Assembly: GCA_945860205.1 (NCBI GenBank)
Contig: CAMARK010000035.1
Location: 1 to 42,617, forward strand
Direction of reading: 5' to 3'
Length of the DNA stretch: 42,617 nt
DNA from: Reyranella massiliensis 521
GTDB lineage: Bacteria; Pseudomonadota; Alphaproteobacteria; Reyranellales; Reyranellaceae
Part shown: in pieces, positions 22,419 through 32,020 of the stretch
How the letters are laid out: every line of letters starts with the position of its first letter
How positions within the stretch are numbered: position 1 is the stretch's first letter
Notes under the pieces: model-generated
Told to the model about the DNA's origin: nothing
The model's input: the letters and a program-made list of their open reading frames with translations, nothing else
The model's database searches: none
Position numbers and translations under genes: made by a program

Positions 22419-23503
22419 TTGGGCAAAGCGTCCAGCGCCTTCTTGGCGTCGGCGTCGTTCTGCGCCGCCGCCTGCTGCAGCCAGGTCCTGGCCTTGGCGG
22501 TATCGGCGGCGAGGCCGGCGCCGCCCTTGGCGAACAGGAGGCCGAGCTTGCGTTGCGCCTCGGCCACGCCCGCCAGTGCGGCGCGCTCGTACCAGTCGGC
22601 GGCGCGGGCGCCCTCGGGCGTAAAACCGCCGCGCGCGGGCTGGGTCAACGGATCGTAGAAGGTGGCGAGTTCGAGCTGGGCGCCGGTGTTGCCGGCTTCG
22701 GCGGCAGGGCGGAACACCAGGAAGGCCGAGGCGGTGTCGCCCGCCTTCAGGAAGTCGCGGCCCTTGGCCAGCATGGCCTCGGGGTTCGGTGGGGGCTTGG
22801 TGGCGAGATACTCGGCCACGGTGTCGCGCACCGATTTCCTGGGCGGCTCGCCGGGAGCGGCGGGCGGCGGCGCGGTCGCCACGACGTCCTGCGGATTGAG
22901 CTTGAAGTAGTCGTAAGCGGCATAGGCCGCGCCGCCCACGATCAGCAGGGTGATCACGACGATCGCCCAATTGCGGAAGCCGGAGCGTTCGGGTTCCTGG
23001 AACAGATCGTCGAAGCGGCCGGGATCGCGCAGCGCGTGCAGGTCGGGCGCAGGTTTCGGCGGCTCGAAGGGTGGGGGCAGCGGTTCGGGCGCCGGTTCGG
23101 CAGGCGCCGCCGCCTGCATCCGGCGCAGCCGCACCGTATCGTCGTAGGTGCCGCTCGAGCCTGCCGCGCCCGAGGTCAGCATGGGGGGCCAGGCGACGAC
23201 GGTGGTTCCGACGACGCCGATGTCGGGTTCCTTCACCCGGAGCCGGATCGTGGCGATGCCGGCCAGGCGATCGCAGATCTCCGGGCCGAGATGGAATTCC
23301 AGCACGTCGCCCTGGCGGTCGACTTCAGCGGGAATGAGCCAGGCCTCGGTGCGGCGCCAGCCGTCGTCGGCGAGATGCGTATCGGGTCCCTGCTGGCGCT
23401 GGATCGAAAGCGCCAAGCCCTCGGGCATGGCGTCGAGGTCGCTGACGCGCAGGATCGCGTGACCCGGTTCGGGAAGGGCTTCGATGGACGCGCGGATCGC
23501 CAT
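22415..23503 (-). CDS. Membrane-anchored Sel1-repeat protein of the srf-like operon
   Basis: A 362-residue protein. The first 110 residues form an apparent beta-rich cytosolic domain (HAILRVSDLDAMPEGLALSI), then a proline-rich linker (about 132-155), a transmembrane helix (about 183-203, NWAIVVITLLIVGGAAYAAY), and a C-terminal Sel1/TPR-type region (about 240-360). That region has repeats such as GNTGAQLELATFYDP and GVAEAQRKLGLLFAKGG. Sel1 repeats usually mediate protein-protein contact, here on the outer side of the membrane. It starts eight bases after srfC. This gene is not part of the classical three-gene srfABC set as I know it, so it may be an extra scaffold component. Confidence 0.85.
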   Translation of the reverse strand: MAIRASIEALPEPGHAILRVSDLDAMPEGLALSIQRQQGPDTHLADDGWRRTEAWLIPAEVDRQGDVLEFHLGPEICDRLAGIATIRLRVKEPDIGVVGTTVVAWPPMLTSGAAGSSGTYDDTVRLRRMQAAAPAEPAPEPLPPPFEPPKPAPDLHALRDPGRFDDLFQEPERSGFRNWAIVVITLLIVGGAAYAAYDYFKLNPQDVVATAPPPAAPGEPPRKSVRDTVAEYLATKPPPNPEAMLAKGRDFLKAGDTASAFLVFRPAAEAGNTGAQLELATFYDPLTQPARGGFTPEGARAADWYERAALAGVAEAQRKLGLLFAKGGAGLAADTAKARTWLQQAAAQNDADAKKALDALPK

Positions 23504-23511
23504 GGGATGGC

Positions 23512-26190
23512 TCAGGCAGGCACGGCGCGCAGGATGGCGCCGAGGCGATCGTTCTGTTCCGCGGTGATCTCACGGCCGCCCTCGTAGCCGACATTGTCCA
23601 TGGCGAGCTGCAGGAAGGCCCGCATCCAGTCCTTGCAGTAGTCGGCGTAGATCGGCGCCGGGTCCTCGCTCAACCGGGGAATGCCGTCGATCGTCATGGC
23701 GGGGTGCTCGAACACCCGGCGGGTCGGCGCGTTGGGCGGCAGGCCGGGCCGCTGCTCGATCGGCAGGCGGTCGAAGCCCAGCGCACTGATGTAGCCGTTG
23801 AGAGAGGAGGCGGCCGTGCGCACCTGGCGCTCGGCGATCTCCTCCCACTTGGCGTTGGCGGCATTCTCCAGCGCGCGAACTTCCAGCGAGAGCTGGTCGA
23901 TCAGTTTCAGGCGGTGCGCGCCCACCACCAGCTCGTCGATCATCCAGCCGAGGTGCTGGCGGTCGACACCGAAATGCGACAGCGCCTTCTCGTCGGCGCC
24001 GACGCGGCGCATGTTCTCCAGCCAGTATTCGGCGGCTTCGCGGGCGAATCTCTCGGCCCGGTCTTCCAGCACGCCCGACGGTGGCGGGGCGCTGTGGCTG
24101 GCATCGTCGCCGAAGACGTCGGCGAAGATGGCGCCGAGATCGACGGCGGCGCCGGTCGACTGCGCCACCGCGCCGCTGCCCTTGCTTTTGCCGTTGCCGG
24201 CGCCCTGCTCGTCGGAGGAGCGGGCGGTGGCGATGCGGAAATAGATGTCGCGCAAGGCGGTATCGGCGATCTGCAGCGCGCCCACCAGTTCGCCGAAGAG
24301 CTGCTGCTGGATGCAGGTCGCGAGGCCGCGCAGCACGGTGTGCACGAGGTCGCGCTTCTTGGCCCGGGCATCGCCATCTGAGGCACTGTGAAAGCCGGCG
24401 AGACGGTCGACCAGGCGGCGGACCTGGATTTCGAGCTGGCCGCGCACCTGGGCGCGTTTGATGGCCGGATCACAGACGGGGGTCAGGCTCTTGACCAGAT
24501 AGGCCACGCCACCATCGTTGGCGCGGAAGGCCTCGTCCCAGGCGCGGGCAGGATCGGTGAAGTGGCGCCTGACCTCGGGATTCTCGACGAAGTGCTTGCG
24601 CAGCTCGACGGCACGCTCGGCGAAATCCTCAGCGATGCCGACCTCGCGGGTGCCGTCGTAGTCCATCAGCCGCTCGTCGATGACGGTCGGATTGCGCAGC
24701 CAGAAACTGTTGTCGAAGGGCTTGCCGTTCCAGTTGGCCGGCCATTCGCCGCGGAAATTGTTGACCAGCGAATTGTTGAGGCGCGCGCTCCAGCGCAGCC
24801 GGCGCGACTCCTCGGTCTCGCCGGCCTTCTGCTCGAACTCGCGGTCCATCTTGGTCAGCACCAGGAACAGCGCGTTCTTCTGCTTGGCACGATCCGCCGG
24901 CGTGGCGCCGATGGTCTGGTCGATCCACGCCGTCATCATGTCCGAGAGGTCGCGGACTTCCTGGTTGCCGTCGGGGATGCAGAGCAGGATGGCCGAGAGT
25001 TCGCGCTCGGCGGAGTAGCGCTGAAAGAGATAGGCCACCTTGCCGCGCAGCAGCAGCTCGCGCAGCGGGTTGGCGCCTTCGGCCACGCCCTTGGTCTTGG
25101 CGACGTCGTCGAGATTGGCGAGTTTCAGGCGTGAACGGGCGCCGGGGAAGTCGAGCAGGTCGGTGTGGTCGAAGAAATCCCACGGCTTCTCGTCGATGGC
25201 GACGTTGAGCTCGGCGGTGAGCGCGCAGACCAGCGAGCGCGGCAGCCTGGCGTCGGCCGAGGAGCGGCCATCGGCTTGCTTGGGCCGCACCAGCAGCGGG
25301 TCGTCGGAATCGGTGCCCAGGCGGTCAAGCGTCAGGACATCGACGATGCTCTTTTCGCGCGGGATCAGCGCGTCCATGCCGAGCAGGGCCTCGGGCGCGT
25401 GGCCAAGCTTCTGCAGGCCGTCGTAGAGCGTGAGGTAGAGATCGGTGAAGGGCTGGAAGTCGTACCACAGCACCGACCACAGCCGGGCGCGGTCCTGGCC
25501 CGAGAGGCGCGGCGCCAGCTCGATGGCTTCGCGCCAGTAGTCGGTGCGCAGCTCGGCGGTGACGCCGGCGAAGAAGGTGTCGAAATACTCGATCACGTCG
25601 AGCACGTCGTCGGAGTCGAGGTCGCCCACCGGCGTCGGATGCGCCTTGGCACGGAGTTCGGCCAGGCGCTTGCGGATGGCGGTACCGTCCGGCCCTTCGA
25701 ATTCGGCCTTCTGATGGTCGAAGTCGAGCAGGAACGAATTGCCCAGGATCTTTACGATGTCGGTCTGCGTCAGCAGCCGCACGCGCACCGGAAAATCAGG
25801 GGCGCCGTCGCTGAGACCGAGGCCAAAGCGAGTGACGAGGCCGGTCGACTCGCGATTGCCCGGCGGGTTGATCTCGCGCAGGAAATCGTAGGTCTTGTCA
25901 GCAAAGCGCGCCTGCAGTGGGCGGCCATCGCGGCTGGCCAGAATCGAGACCAGGTACGACTTGCCGGCTTGGCTCGGGCCAAACACGCCGACGCACATGC
26001 GCCGGCGGGCGGCGCGCGCCAGCTTGCGGCTCTGGTTGCGGACCTTCTGCAGCTCGCTGATCAGCGACGGGGCCTGTTGCGCCACGGTCGGCGATTGCGC
26101 GGCGGCGCCCTTCAGCCACGCCACGCCCTCGCCCGCGGCGACAGCCAGCGATTCGCAGTCCTGGGCCAGTTTGAGATCGACGGTATCCAT
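23512..26190 (-). CDS. srfC: SrfC-like putative virulence factor, large P-loop GTPase
   Basis: An 892-residue cytosolic protein of the SrfC family (putative bacterial virulence factor). The P-loop is GPSQAGKS (71-78). A G2-like Thr116 lies in NRESTGLVTRF, G3 is DFPG (347-350) and G4 is TKMD (446-449), so it is a GTPase with a large insertion between G2 and G3, reminiscent of dynamin-like or chaperone-type GTPases. The C-terminal 400 residues are mostly helical. It follows srfB by four bases. In Salmonella srfABC belongs to the SsrB regulon and its mechanism is not settled; the role here is unknown. Confidence 0.88.
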   Translation of the reverse strand: MDTVDLKLAQDCESLAVAAGEGVAWLKGAAAQSPTVAQQAPSLISELQKVRNQSRKLARAARRRMCVGVFGPSQAGKSYLVSILASRDGRPLQARFADKTYDFLREINPPGNRESTGLVTRFGLGLSDGAPDFPVRVRLLTQTDIVKILGNSFLLDFDHQKAEFEGPDGTAIRKRLAELRAKAHPTPVGDLDSDDVLDVIEYFDTFFAGVTAELRTDYWREAIELAPRLSGQDRARLWSVLWYDFQPFTDLYLTLYDGLQKLGHAPEALLGMDALIPREKSIVDVLTLDRLGTDSDDPLLVRPKQADGRSSADARLPRSLVCALTAELNVAIDEKPWDFFDHTDLLDFPGARSRLKLANLDDVAKTKGVAEGANPLRELLLRGKVAYLFQRYSAERELSAILLCIPDGNQEVRDLSDMMTAWIDQTIGATPADRAKQKNALFLVLTKMDREFEQKAGETEESRRLRWSARLNNSLVNNFRGEWPANWNGKPFDNSFWLRNPTVIDERLMDYDGTREVGIAEDFAERAVELRKHFVENPEVRRHFTDPARAWDEAFRANDGGVAYLVKSLTPVCDPAIKRAQVRGQLEIQVRRLVDRLAGFHSASDGDARAKKRDLVHTVLRGLATCIQQQLFGELVGALQIADTALRDIYFRIATARSSDEQGAGNGKSKGSGAVAQSTGAAVDLGAIFADVFGDDASHSAPPPSGVLEDRAERFAREAAEYWLENMRRVGADEKALSHFGVDRQHLGWMIDELVVGAHRLKLIDQLSLEVRALENAANAKWEEIAERQVRTAASSLNGYISALGFDRLPIEQRPGLPPNAPTRRVFEHPAMTIDGIPRLSEDPAPIYADYCKDWMRAFLQLAMDNVGYEGGREITAEQNDRLGAILRAVPA

Positions 26191-26194
26191 TCCC

Positions 26195-29161
26195 TTAACC
26201 CGTCTTCAGCATGCCGGTGTCGAGCCAATAGCCCTCACGGCGCGGCAGTGTTTGCAGGCGGAGCGTCAGACGATCGAGCGCCACGGCGCGGCCGTCGCGA
26301 TTGGTGATCTGGCGCAGGCGGAAGCGCTCGACATCGCCCGAATCCTTGTCCTTGGGTTTTACGCGCGCAAGCGCGATGTTGAACGGCGTCTCGCGGGCAT
26401 GGCGCTCGGCATATTCCGGCTTGGCGAATTCCAGCGCATAGAGCCGCGCCGCCGGCCAGCGCGCGAGGTCGAGCTGGCGGGCGCCCAGCCACATGGGGCC
26501 GCGGAACTCGAAGCCGATCTCCGGCAACTCGTAGTCGCGATTGTCGAGATCGACGTCGCGATAGACCAGATCGGCTTTCTGCAGCCGCCCGCCGCCATCG
26601 AGCTTGCCGATGAACTTGGCGATGCTCTTGGACTTCAGCAGGTCGGAGCGGAAGGAGAAGTCGGGGAGCTGCGACTGGGCGAGTGCGGCGATCATCGCGC
26701 CCACCGCCACGGTGGTCTTGGGATCCTCGACCCGGAGACGTGCGTCACGGAACGGATACCAGGCGCCGACGCGATATTCGTGCAGCGAGATCACCCGCTC
26801 AGGCGGCAACGGCAGCAGCTCCATCACCAGGGCGCGGATGCCGGGCAAACGTGAAGGCCGGCCCGAGAGCAGCAGGATGTCGCAATCGTAGGCGTGCACG
26901 ACCTCGGCCAGCGGCGCCAGCACGCGCGCCATCTCGGCGCGGACGGTCTTGTCGAGATTGGGCAAATCGACCGGGAAGATCACTTCCTTGAGGTCGAAGC
27001 CCTTGGCGCCGCGCTTGCGCGCCGCCTCGTTGACGAAGGTCACGACCTCGATCGAGGGTTTGGCGCCTTCCGGGAAGAACGAATCGTAGGTCCGGGGCTC
27101 CGCCGCAACGACACCCGAGGTGGGGTCATAGGTCTCGGCCGCGCGTAAAAACTCAAGCGCCAGGGGATGGGCGATCTGCAGCGCGAACTGCTGGCGCAGG
27201 TTGCGATGGATCACGTCCTCGCCGCCGCGATCGCCGCCCACCAGCTCGGCCATCAGGTCGGCCGGGTTGCCGATGCCGGCGGAGCGCAACGCCGCCTCGA
27301 TCGGCGGCAACACATGGCCCTGCACGACGCGCAGCAGGATATCGTCGCCCGCCACATTGAAGCCTTCGCGAAATTTTTGTTCCGGGAACAGCGTCACCGA
27401 GGTGCCGGCGCCTTCGAGGCGATAGGAGTTGATGATCAGGTCGGTCGTACCGCCGCCGACATCGATGCTGGCGATGCTGAGCGTCTCGTCGGCCGGCCGA
27501 CCGCGTGGCTTGCGGGCGATCTGGAAGAAGCGACGCGCGTCGCCGCCGAAATTGCGCGCGACCTCGGTGTAGAGATAGACGAGCTGGGTGCAGCTTGCCT
27601 CGTCCCAATCGGTCAGCACGCGGGGCGCCGGGGCTGCCGGATCGTCGAGCTTCCAGCCCATCATCATCCAGACCAGGTCGCGTGCCGCCTCGGCGCGCTT
27701 GCGGAAGATCAGGCGCTCGGCCAGCGGCATGCCGGTGGGCAGCGTGAGCACGATGCGGCGGAGCCGGCGCGGCGTCTCGGCGTGGGCGCGGCGGCCGCGC
27801 TGCTGCGGAGAGTTCATGAGTGTCAGCGCCTGTAGCAGGACTTCGGACAGCACGAAGGTCATCACCGAGGAACGCGAATAGAGCGGCTCGAAGACCGGCA
27901 GATGGTCGGCCGAATCCGCGTCGGCATCGACCAGATGCAGCGGCTCGCCCTTCTGGTTGACGAGCTGCGCCATCGGGCCGGCGGCGGCCGGCATCGGCGT
28001 CTGGTCCTGCGCGTAAGCGACGTTGAAGCGCCATTCGCGGGTCTGCGGCTCCTCGTCCCACAGATAGCGCTTGGGGCTCGACATGCCGGTGTTGCCCTCG
28101 GTGCCGCGGCGGCGGGCGGCGAGCCGCGTCGCTTCGGGCCCCACGCGGGTCATGGTCGGCCAGACGAAGGCGTCGGCCCGTCCACCGAGGCGCGAGAGGT
28201 GATTCTTGCCGAACCAGGCCTGGGCGAACTCGACGCGCGATTCGAACGGCTTGGTATGCACGCTCTCGGGATGCGAGAGATCGCGTAGCGCCAGTTCGTA
28301 GGAATCGTTCAGGTTGACGCCGACGTCGCCCGCCGCCTCGATCAGCAGGCCGCAGGTGCGCGAGTTGCCGACGTCGAGAACCAGGTCGACTTCGATCGCG
28401 CCGCGGCCGGGCCGCTCGGCGTCACCCACCAGCTTGATCGGTGGAAAATGCGCCGCGGCGGCCAGCAGGCCGAGGAAGGCTAGATAACGTGCGGTCGCTT
28501 CCTGCGGCTTCTGCTTGATGTCGGCGTCGATCTCCTCGAGCGTCGCGCGCGGATGCAGTTCGCGGAACAGCTCCTCCAGCCACTGGCTCATCCAGCCCTG
28601 GCGCAGCAGCCAATGATTGGCGCGCTGCTGGGGCGCGAGCGCAAACAGGGCGCCTGACGTCACGTCCTTGGGCGAGGGCGCGAGATAGGCGCGACCCTCG
28701 GCCTCGGCGATCAGGCCGGTATCGAAGGCGAGGACGGCGCGGTAGCGGTTGCCCTGCTCGTCGCGGTAGCCCGCGCCATAGCGGGCTTCGAGATCGACCA
28801 CGCGCACGCGCGCCCAGTCGGCAGGGCCTTCGCGGAACTGGCTGTTGGGCCGGACCTGCAGGAACGGCACCGGCACCCACTTGTCGAGAAAGGGGGCAAG
28901 CGCGTCCTTGGCCGTCACAACGAGGTTGGGTTCGGCGGCGCGGCGACGCCCGGCCTCGACCACCTCGTACTGGCCGCGGCCCTCGTCGAAATCGAGTTGC
29001 ACCAGGTCGTCGACCGCCTTGTCGGCGGCGGCGTCATGGAAGCCCCACTCGCGAACCTTGAGGCGCACGGGGTCGAAGCCGAAATCGAGGAACTGAATGC
29101 CTGAGCGGGCGATCAGTGTCGTCGGGCTGGGGTAGCTCGGCAGGCGGGCAAGGTCGCTCAT
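26195..29161 (-). CDS. srfB: SrfB-like putative virulence factor with actin/Hsp70-type ATPase core
   Basis: A 988-residue SrfB-family protein. The nucleotide-binding core has the three landmarks of the actin/Hsp70 superfamily: phosphate-1 DVGNSRTCG (263-271), phosphate-2 IDVGGGTTD (566-574) and an adenosine motif CDILLLSGRPSRLPG (759-773). The first 250 residues are a family-specific N-terminal domain, and a long insertion separates the first two motifs. No signal peptide or membrane helix is seen. It is therefore likely a cytosolic ATPase working with the GTPase SrfC and the membrane SrfA proteins. It starts 36 bases after the second srfA-like gene and ends four bases before srfC. Confidence 0.9.
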   Translation of the reverse strand: MSDLARLPSYPSPTTLIARSGIQFLDFGFDPVRLKVREWGFHDAAADKAVDDLVQLDFDEGRGQYEVVEAGRRRAAEPNLVVTAKDALAPFLDKWVPVPFLQVRPNSQFREGPADWARVRVVDLEARYGAGYRDEQGNRYRAVLAFDTGLIAEAEGRAYLAPSPKDVTSGALFALAPQQRANHWLLRQGWMSQWLEELFRELHPRATLEEIDADIKQKPQEATARYLAFLGLLAAAAHFPPIKLVGDAERPGRGAIEVDLVLDVGNSRTCGLLIEAAGDVGVNLNDSYELALRDLSHPESVHTKPFESRVEFAQAWFGKNHLSRLGGRADAFVWPTMTRVGPEATRLAARRRGTEGNTGMSSPKRYLWDEEPQTREWRFNVAYAQDQTPMPAAAGPMAQLVNQKGEPLHLVDADADSADHLPVFEPLYSRSSVMTFVLSEVLLQALTLMNSPQQRGRRAHAETPRRLRRIVLTLPTGMPLAERLIFRKRAEAARDLVWMMMGWKLDDPAAPAPRVLTDWDEASCTQLVYLYTEVARNFGGDARRFFQIARKPRGRPADETLSIASIDVGGGTTDLIINSYRLEGAGTSVTLFPEQKFREGFNVAGDDILLRVVQGHVLPPIEAALRSAGIGNPADLMAELVGGDRGGEDVIHRNLRQQFALQIAHPLALEFLRAAETYDPTSGVVAAEPRTYDSFFPEGAKPSIEVVTFVNEAARKRGAKGFDLKEVIFPVDLPNLDKTVRAEMARVLAPLAEVVHAYDCDILLLSGRPSRLPGIRALVMELLPLPPERVISLHEYRVGAWYPFRDARLRVEDPKTTVAVGAMIAALAQSQLPDFSFRSDLLKSKSIAKFIGKLDGGGRLQKADLVYRDVDLDNRDYELPEIGFEFRGPMWLGARQLDLARWPAARLYALEFAKPEYAERHARETPFNIALARVKPKDKDSGDVERFRLRQITNRDGRAVALDRLTLRLQTLPRREGYWLDTGMLKTG

Positions 29162-29197
29162 GTCATGTTTTTGCGGCTATCGGTCCAGTTTAGGGAC

Positions 29198-30583
29198 TCA
29201 GCGGCCGATCTGCACCTGATAGCTGCGCTGATCGCCGGGTTGGCTACCCTTGCATTGGGCCACGCCGTTGGCGTCGACCTCGCAATTGACCGTGTTGCGG
29301 GCGTAGGTCTTGCCGTCGCTGCACTTGGGATTGGCCTTCTCCTCGATCACCAGCTTGCCGTTGTCCCAGCGCGCCTCGGCCGGGGCCTCGCAGGCAGCGC
29401 CGTTCTTCTGCACGAAGCTCACCTTACCTTTGCCCTTGTCGTCCAGCGTATAACTGGGCCGCAAGTCCTTCTCGCCGCTCGCCGTGGCCAGTCCGGTGCG
29501 GGAGCGCCAGTCGCCCTTCAGAAACGCGAGATCCTGCTTCTGCTTGGCCTCCGGCGGCACGACCATCGGCTTGGGCTCGTCCTTCTTCGGTTCGTTCTTC
29601 GGATCGTTTTGTGCGCCGGCGCCCTTGTTCTTGTCCTGCTCGTTGGGGCCCTTCACGTCGTTCTTGTCGGCAACGTTAACGCCGGCAGGCGGGACGGGTT
29701 CCGGCCCCGCGCCGCGCTCGATCGGCGCGCCGGGGATGACACCGCCCGCGATCATGCCGCCTGGGCCGATGATGCCGGCTGCGCAATCGCCGCCGCGCCG
29801 CGCCAGATCGTCGGTGAGGCGCGCCAGTTCCATCCGCAGGTTCTCGTTGTCCTGCACCAGTGTGCCGGCGCGCGTCTGCTGCAACTCGAGTGGCTGGCGC
29901 ACGGAGAAGCTGAGCGCCCGTTCCCGGGCTTCGGCTTCGAGATAGGGTTCGAGGCGCGGCAGATAGGGCCGCACCAGCCAGGCGAGCAGGGCCAGCATCA
30001 GCAGCAGCAACAGCGCGAGCAGAAGCCACTGCCACCAGCTCGTGCGGGGGCCGACAGCAGCGAGTGCGGGGGCGGAAACCATCACCGCTTCGGGGCGCGC
30101 GATAACGGGCGGGCTGGCGAGAAAGGCGCCGGGCAGGCTGGCATCGGCCGTGAAGCCCCAGAAGGTCATGACCGGCTTGCCGTCCACGACGTAAAGCGTT
30201 TCTTCGCCGGGCGCGGTGAGTGAATGGCGCAGCAGGCGGGCAAAGTTCCGTTCGGCGCTGGAGCGTTCCGGCGACTCCATCGAATCGGCCAATTGCGCCA
30301 GGTCGCCGTGCAGGCGATGAACCTTGTCGAGCATCTGGGTCCGCTCGACGCCGCCGGTTTCGGAAAGGCGGCGGACCTCGCCCTCGAAAGGTGCATACCA
30401 ATCGATGCGGCGTCCCGTTGGATCGACCTCGGGGATTGCCAGCAGATCGGCATGCTCGCGCGACAGCCGTGCCGCGATGGCGGCACGCAACTGGCCGGCG
30501 GCACGCCACACGGGATCACCCGCCAGACCCAGCGCGCGGTAGCGCTGAAGCGGTTCACTGATGAGAAGGGGACCTGCTGCCAT
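29198..30583 (-). CDS. SrfA-like membrane protein, second tandem copy
   Basis: A 461-residue protein. The N-terminal cytosolic domain (1-150) shares IDWYAPFEGEVRRLSE (60-75) and YVVDGKPVMTFWGFTADA (131-148) with the gene before it. A transmembrane helix follows (about 184-205, WWQWLLLALLLLLMLALLAW). Next come a coiled-coil segment (about 225-265), a low-complexity Lys/Pro/Asn/Asp-rich linker, and a C-terminal domain (from about 350) with FLKGDWRSRTG and several cysteines, probably periplasmic. Position before srfB and the domain plan suggest an SrfA-type membrane partner; I base the SrfA name mostly on synteny. It starts nine bases after the upstream paralogue. Confidence 0.72.
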   Translation of the reverse strand: MAAGPLLISEPLQRYRALGLAGDPVWRAAGQLRAAIAARLSREHADLLAIPEVDPTGRRIDWYAPFEGEVRRLSETGGVERTQMLDKVHRLHGDLAQLADSMESPERSSAERNFARLLRHSLTAPGEETLYVVDGKPVMTFWGFTADASLPGAFLASPPVIARPEAVMVSAPALAAVGPRTSWWQWLLLALLLLLMLALLAWLVRPYLPRLEPYLEAEARERALSFSVRQPLELQQTRAGTLVQDNENLRMELARLTDDLARRGGDCAAGIIGPGGMIAGGVIPGAPIERGAGPEPVPPAGVNVADKNDVKGPNEQDKNKGAGAQNDPKNEPKKDEPKPMVVPPEAKQKQDLAFLKGDWRSRTGLATASGEKDLRPSYTLDDKGKGKVSFVQKNGAACEAPAEARWDNGKLVIEEKANPKCSDGKTYARNTVNCEVDANGVAQCKGSQPGDQRSYQVQIGR

Positions 30584-30592
30584 CTCTGTTCC

Positions 30593-31825
30593 TCAACGTG
30601 GGCACGCCATGGCGTAGTTCCAGCGCGTGCCCAGCATCTGACCTGTTACGACGACATCAACCGAATAATCCCCGCCAACCGGCTTCCAATCGAAGCCGAA
30701 CCCGCCGCGGCCGCTGCGCGGTCCGCCGGTGCCGTTCAGCACCTGGCCACGATAGATGACCTTAATGTCATCCGGCCGGACAAACAGGTTGTAGTTGATG
30801 GCAACGAAGCCCGGCTTGTCGCCGAGATAGTGCTTGTTGCGCGTGATGCCTTCGCCACCCGAATCGCCCGCCCAGTCGCAGGGCAGTTGGCCCGGCGGCG
30901 GCCGGTTGGTCGGCGCCGCAGCGGGCGGCGGCGGTGGGGGCGGTGGCGCAGGCTTGGCGGCTACCTGCGGCTGCGGTGGCGGCGGCTTGGGCGGCTCGAT
31001 CGGCTTGCATTGATCCAGCTTGGCCTTGAGGTCGATCTGGAGGGCGGCGAGTTCGGCCTTGAGCCGCTTGTCGTCGCCCTGCGTCTCGTCGAGCGATGCT
31101 TTCAGGAGCGGCGTCGGGTCGGGTGGTGCCTCCGGTGCGGGCGGCGCCGGCGTTTCGATGGTCGCGACATTCAGGGCCGGATCGACCGGACTGCAGGCGC
31201 GCAGCAGCCACGACGTGATCAGCAGGAGGAGAAGAAGCAGAAGGCCGAACAGCAAGGCGCTCAGCCAACGCGACCAGCCGAGACGGGCCGGCAGCGCAAC
31301 CATTGGGGCGCTCGCGAACGTGGCGACCGGCCCTTCCATCCTGGGCACGGGCGGCGACGCGAAATTCTGGAGGCTCTGGGCAGCGTCGGCCTCGTAACCC
31401 CAGGCGACGATGACCGGCTGGCCATCGACAATATAGATGAAGTCGTCGGACGGGCGGGCTGTCGAGAGTTCGAGCGAGCGTCCGATCAGGCGCGCTTCCT
31501 CGCTGGCGTCGGACGACTGCAGTTGTGCCCCGAGCGTGCGGATGGCGGCGAGATGGGTTTCGACCGTCGCCAACGCCTCGGCGCGTTCGCTGTCGCCGAG
31601 CTCGGCAAGGCGACGTACCTCGCCCGACCGCGCGGCATACCAATCAATGCCGTCGTCCGATTCACGCATCTGCGGTTCGGCCAGCAGGTCGGCAGGACCG
31701 TCGCCCAGACGGCGGCGAATCACGGACAGTAGTTGCCCGGCCACGGCATGTAGCGGATCGCCGCGTACGCCGAGCGGCCGGACGCCCAGACGCGTAGTAA
31801 GGATCAGAGTGGGGCGTTCGCCCAT
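30593..31825 (-). CDS. SrfA-like membrane protein, first tandem copy
   Basis: A 410-residue protein with the same architecture as the next gene. The N-terminal domain has IDWYAARSGEVRRLAE at 60-75 and YIVDGQPVIVAWGYEADA at 131-148, the same residue positions as in the paralogue. It also has a transmembrane helix (about 187-208, LLFGLLLLLLLLITSWLL), a short coiled coil (about 240-265), a proline-rich linker, and a distinct C-terminal domain (RPDDIKVIYRGQVLNG). The N-terminal halves are clearly homologous while the extracytoplasmic ends differ, so the two copies may present different outer domains from a shared inner module. It is the first gene of the operon; its promoter should lie in 31826-32047, where I found no strong consensus. 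Confidence 0.72.
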   Translation of the reverse strand: MGERPTLILTTRLGVRPLGVRGDPLHAVAGQLLSVIRRRLGDGPADLLAEPQMRESDDGIDWYAARSGEVRRLAELGDSERAEALATVETHLAAIRTLGAQLQSSDASEEARLIGRSLELSTARPSDDFIYIVDGQPVIVAWGYEADAAQSLQNFASPPVPRMEGPVATFASAPMVALPARLGWSRWLSALLFGLLLLLLLLITSWLLRACSPVDPALNVATIETPAPPAPEAPPDPTPLLKASLDETQGDDKRLKAELAALQIDLKAKLDQCKPIEPPKPPPPQPQVAAKPAPPPPPPPPAAAPTNRPPPGQLPCDWAGDSGGEGITRNKHYLGDKPGFVAINYNLFVRPDDIKVIYRGQVLNGTGGPRSGRGGFGFDWKPVGGDYSVDVVVTGQMLGTRWNYAMACPR

Positions 31826-32020
31826 TCGCTGCCGCTGGTTGTTGCTACGGCACTATAACAGGCGTCGAATCCGGCGGGTTTATGTCCGAGGCAAGATGTT
31901 TCCGCCCGGACCGGGTAACGCTATGACTCCCGCCGCCTCCACTCGATATAGGGTCCTCGAAAAAAGGACGCCTGACTGGCGATGGTCCGAGTGGACCGGC
32001 TGGCTGGGCAGTTTAGCCGA

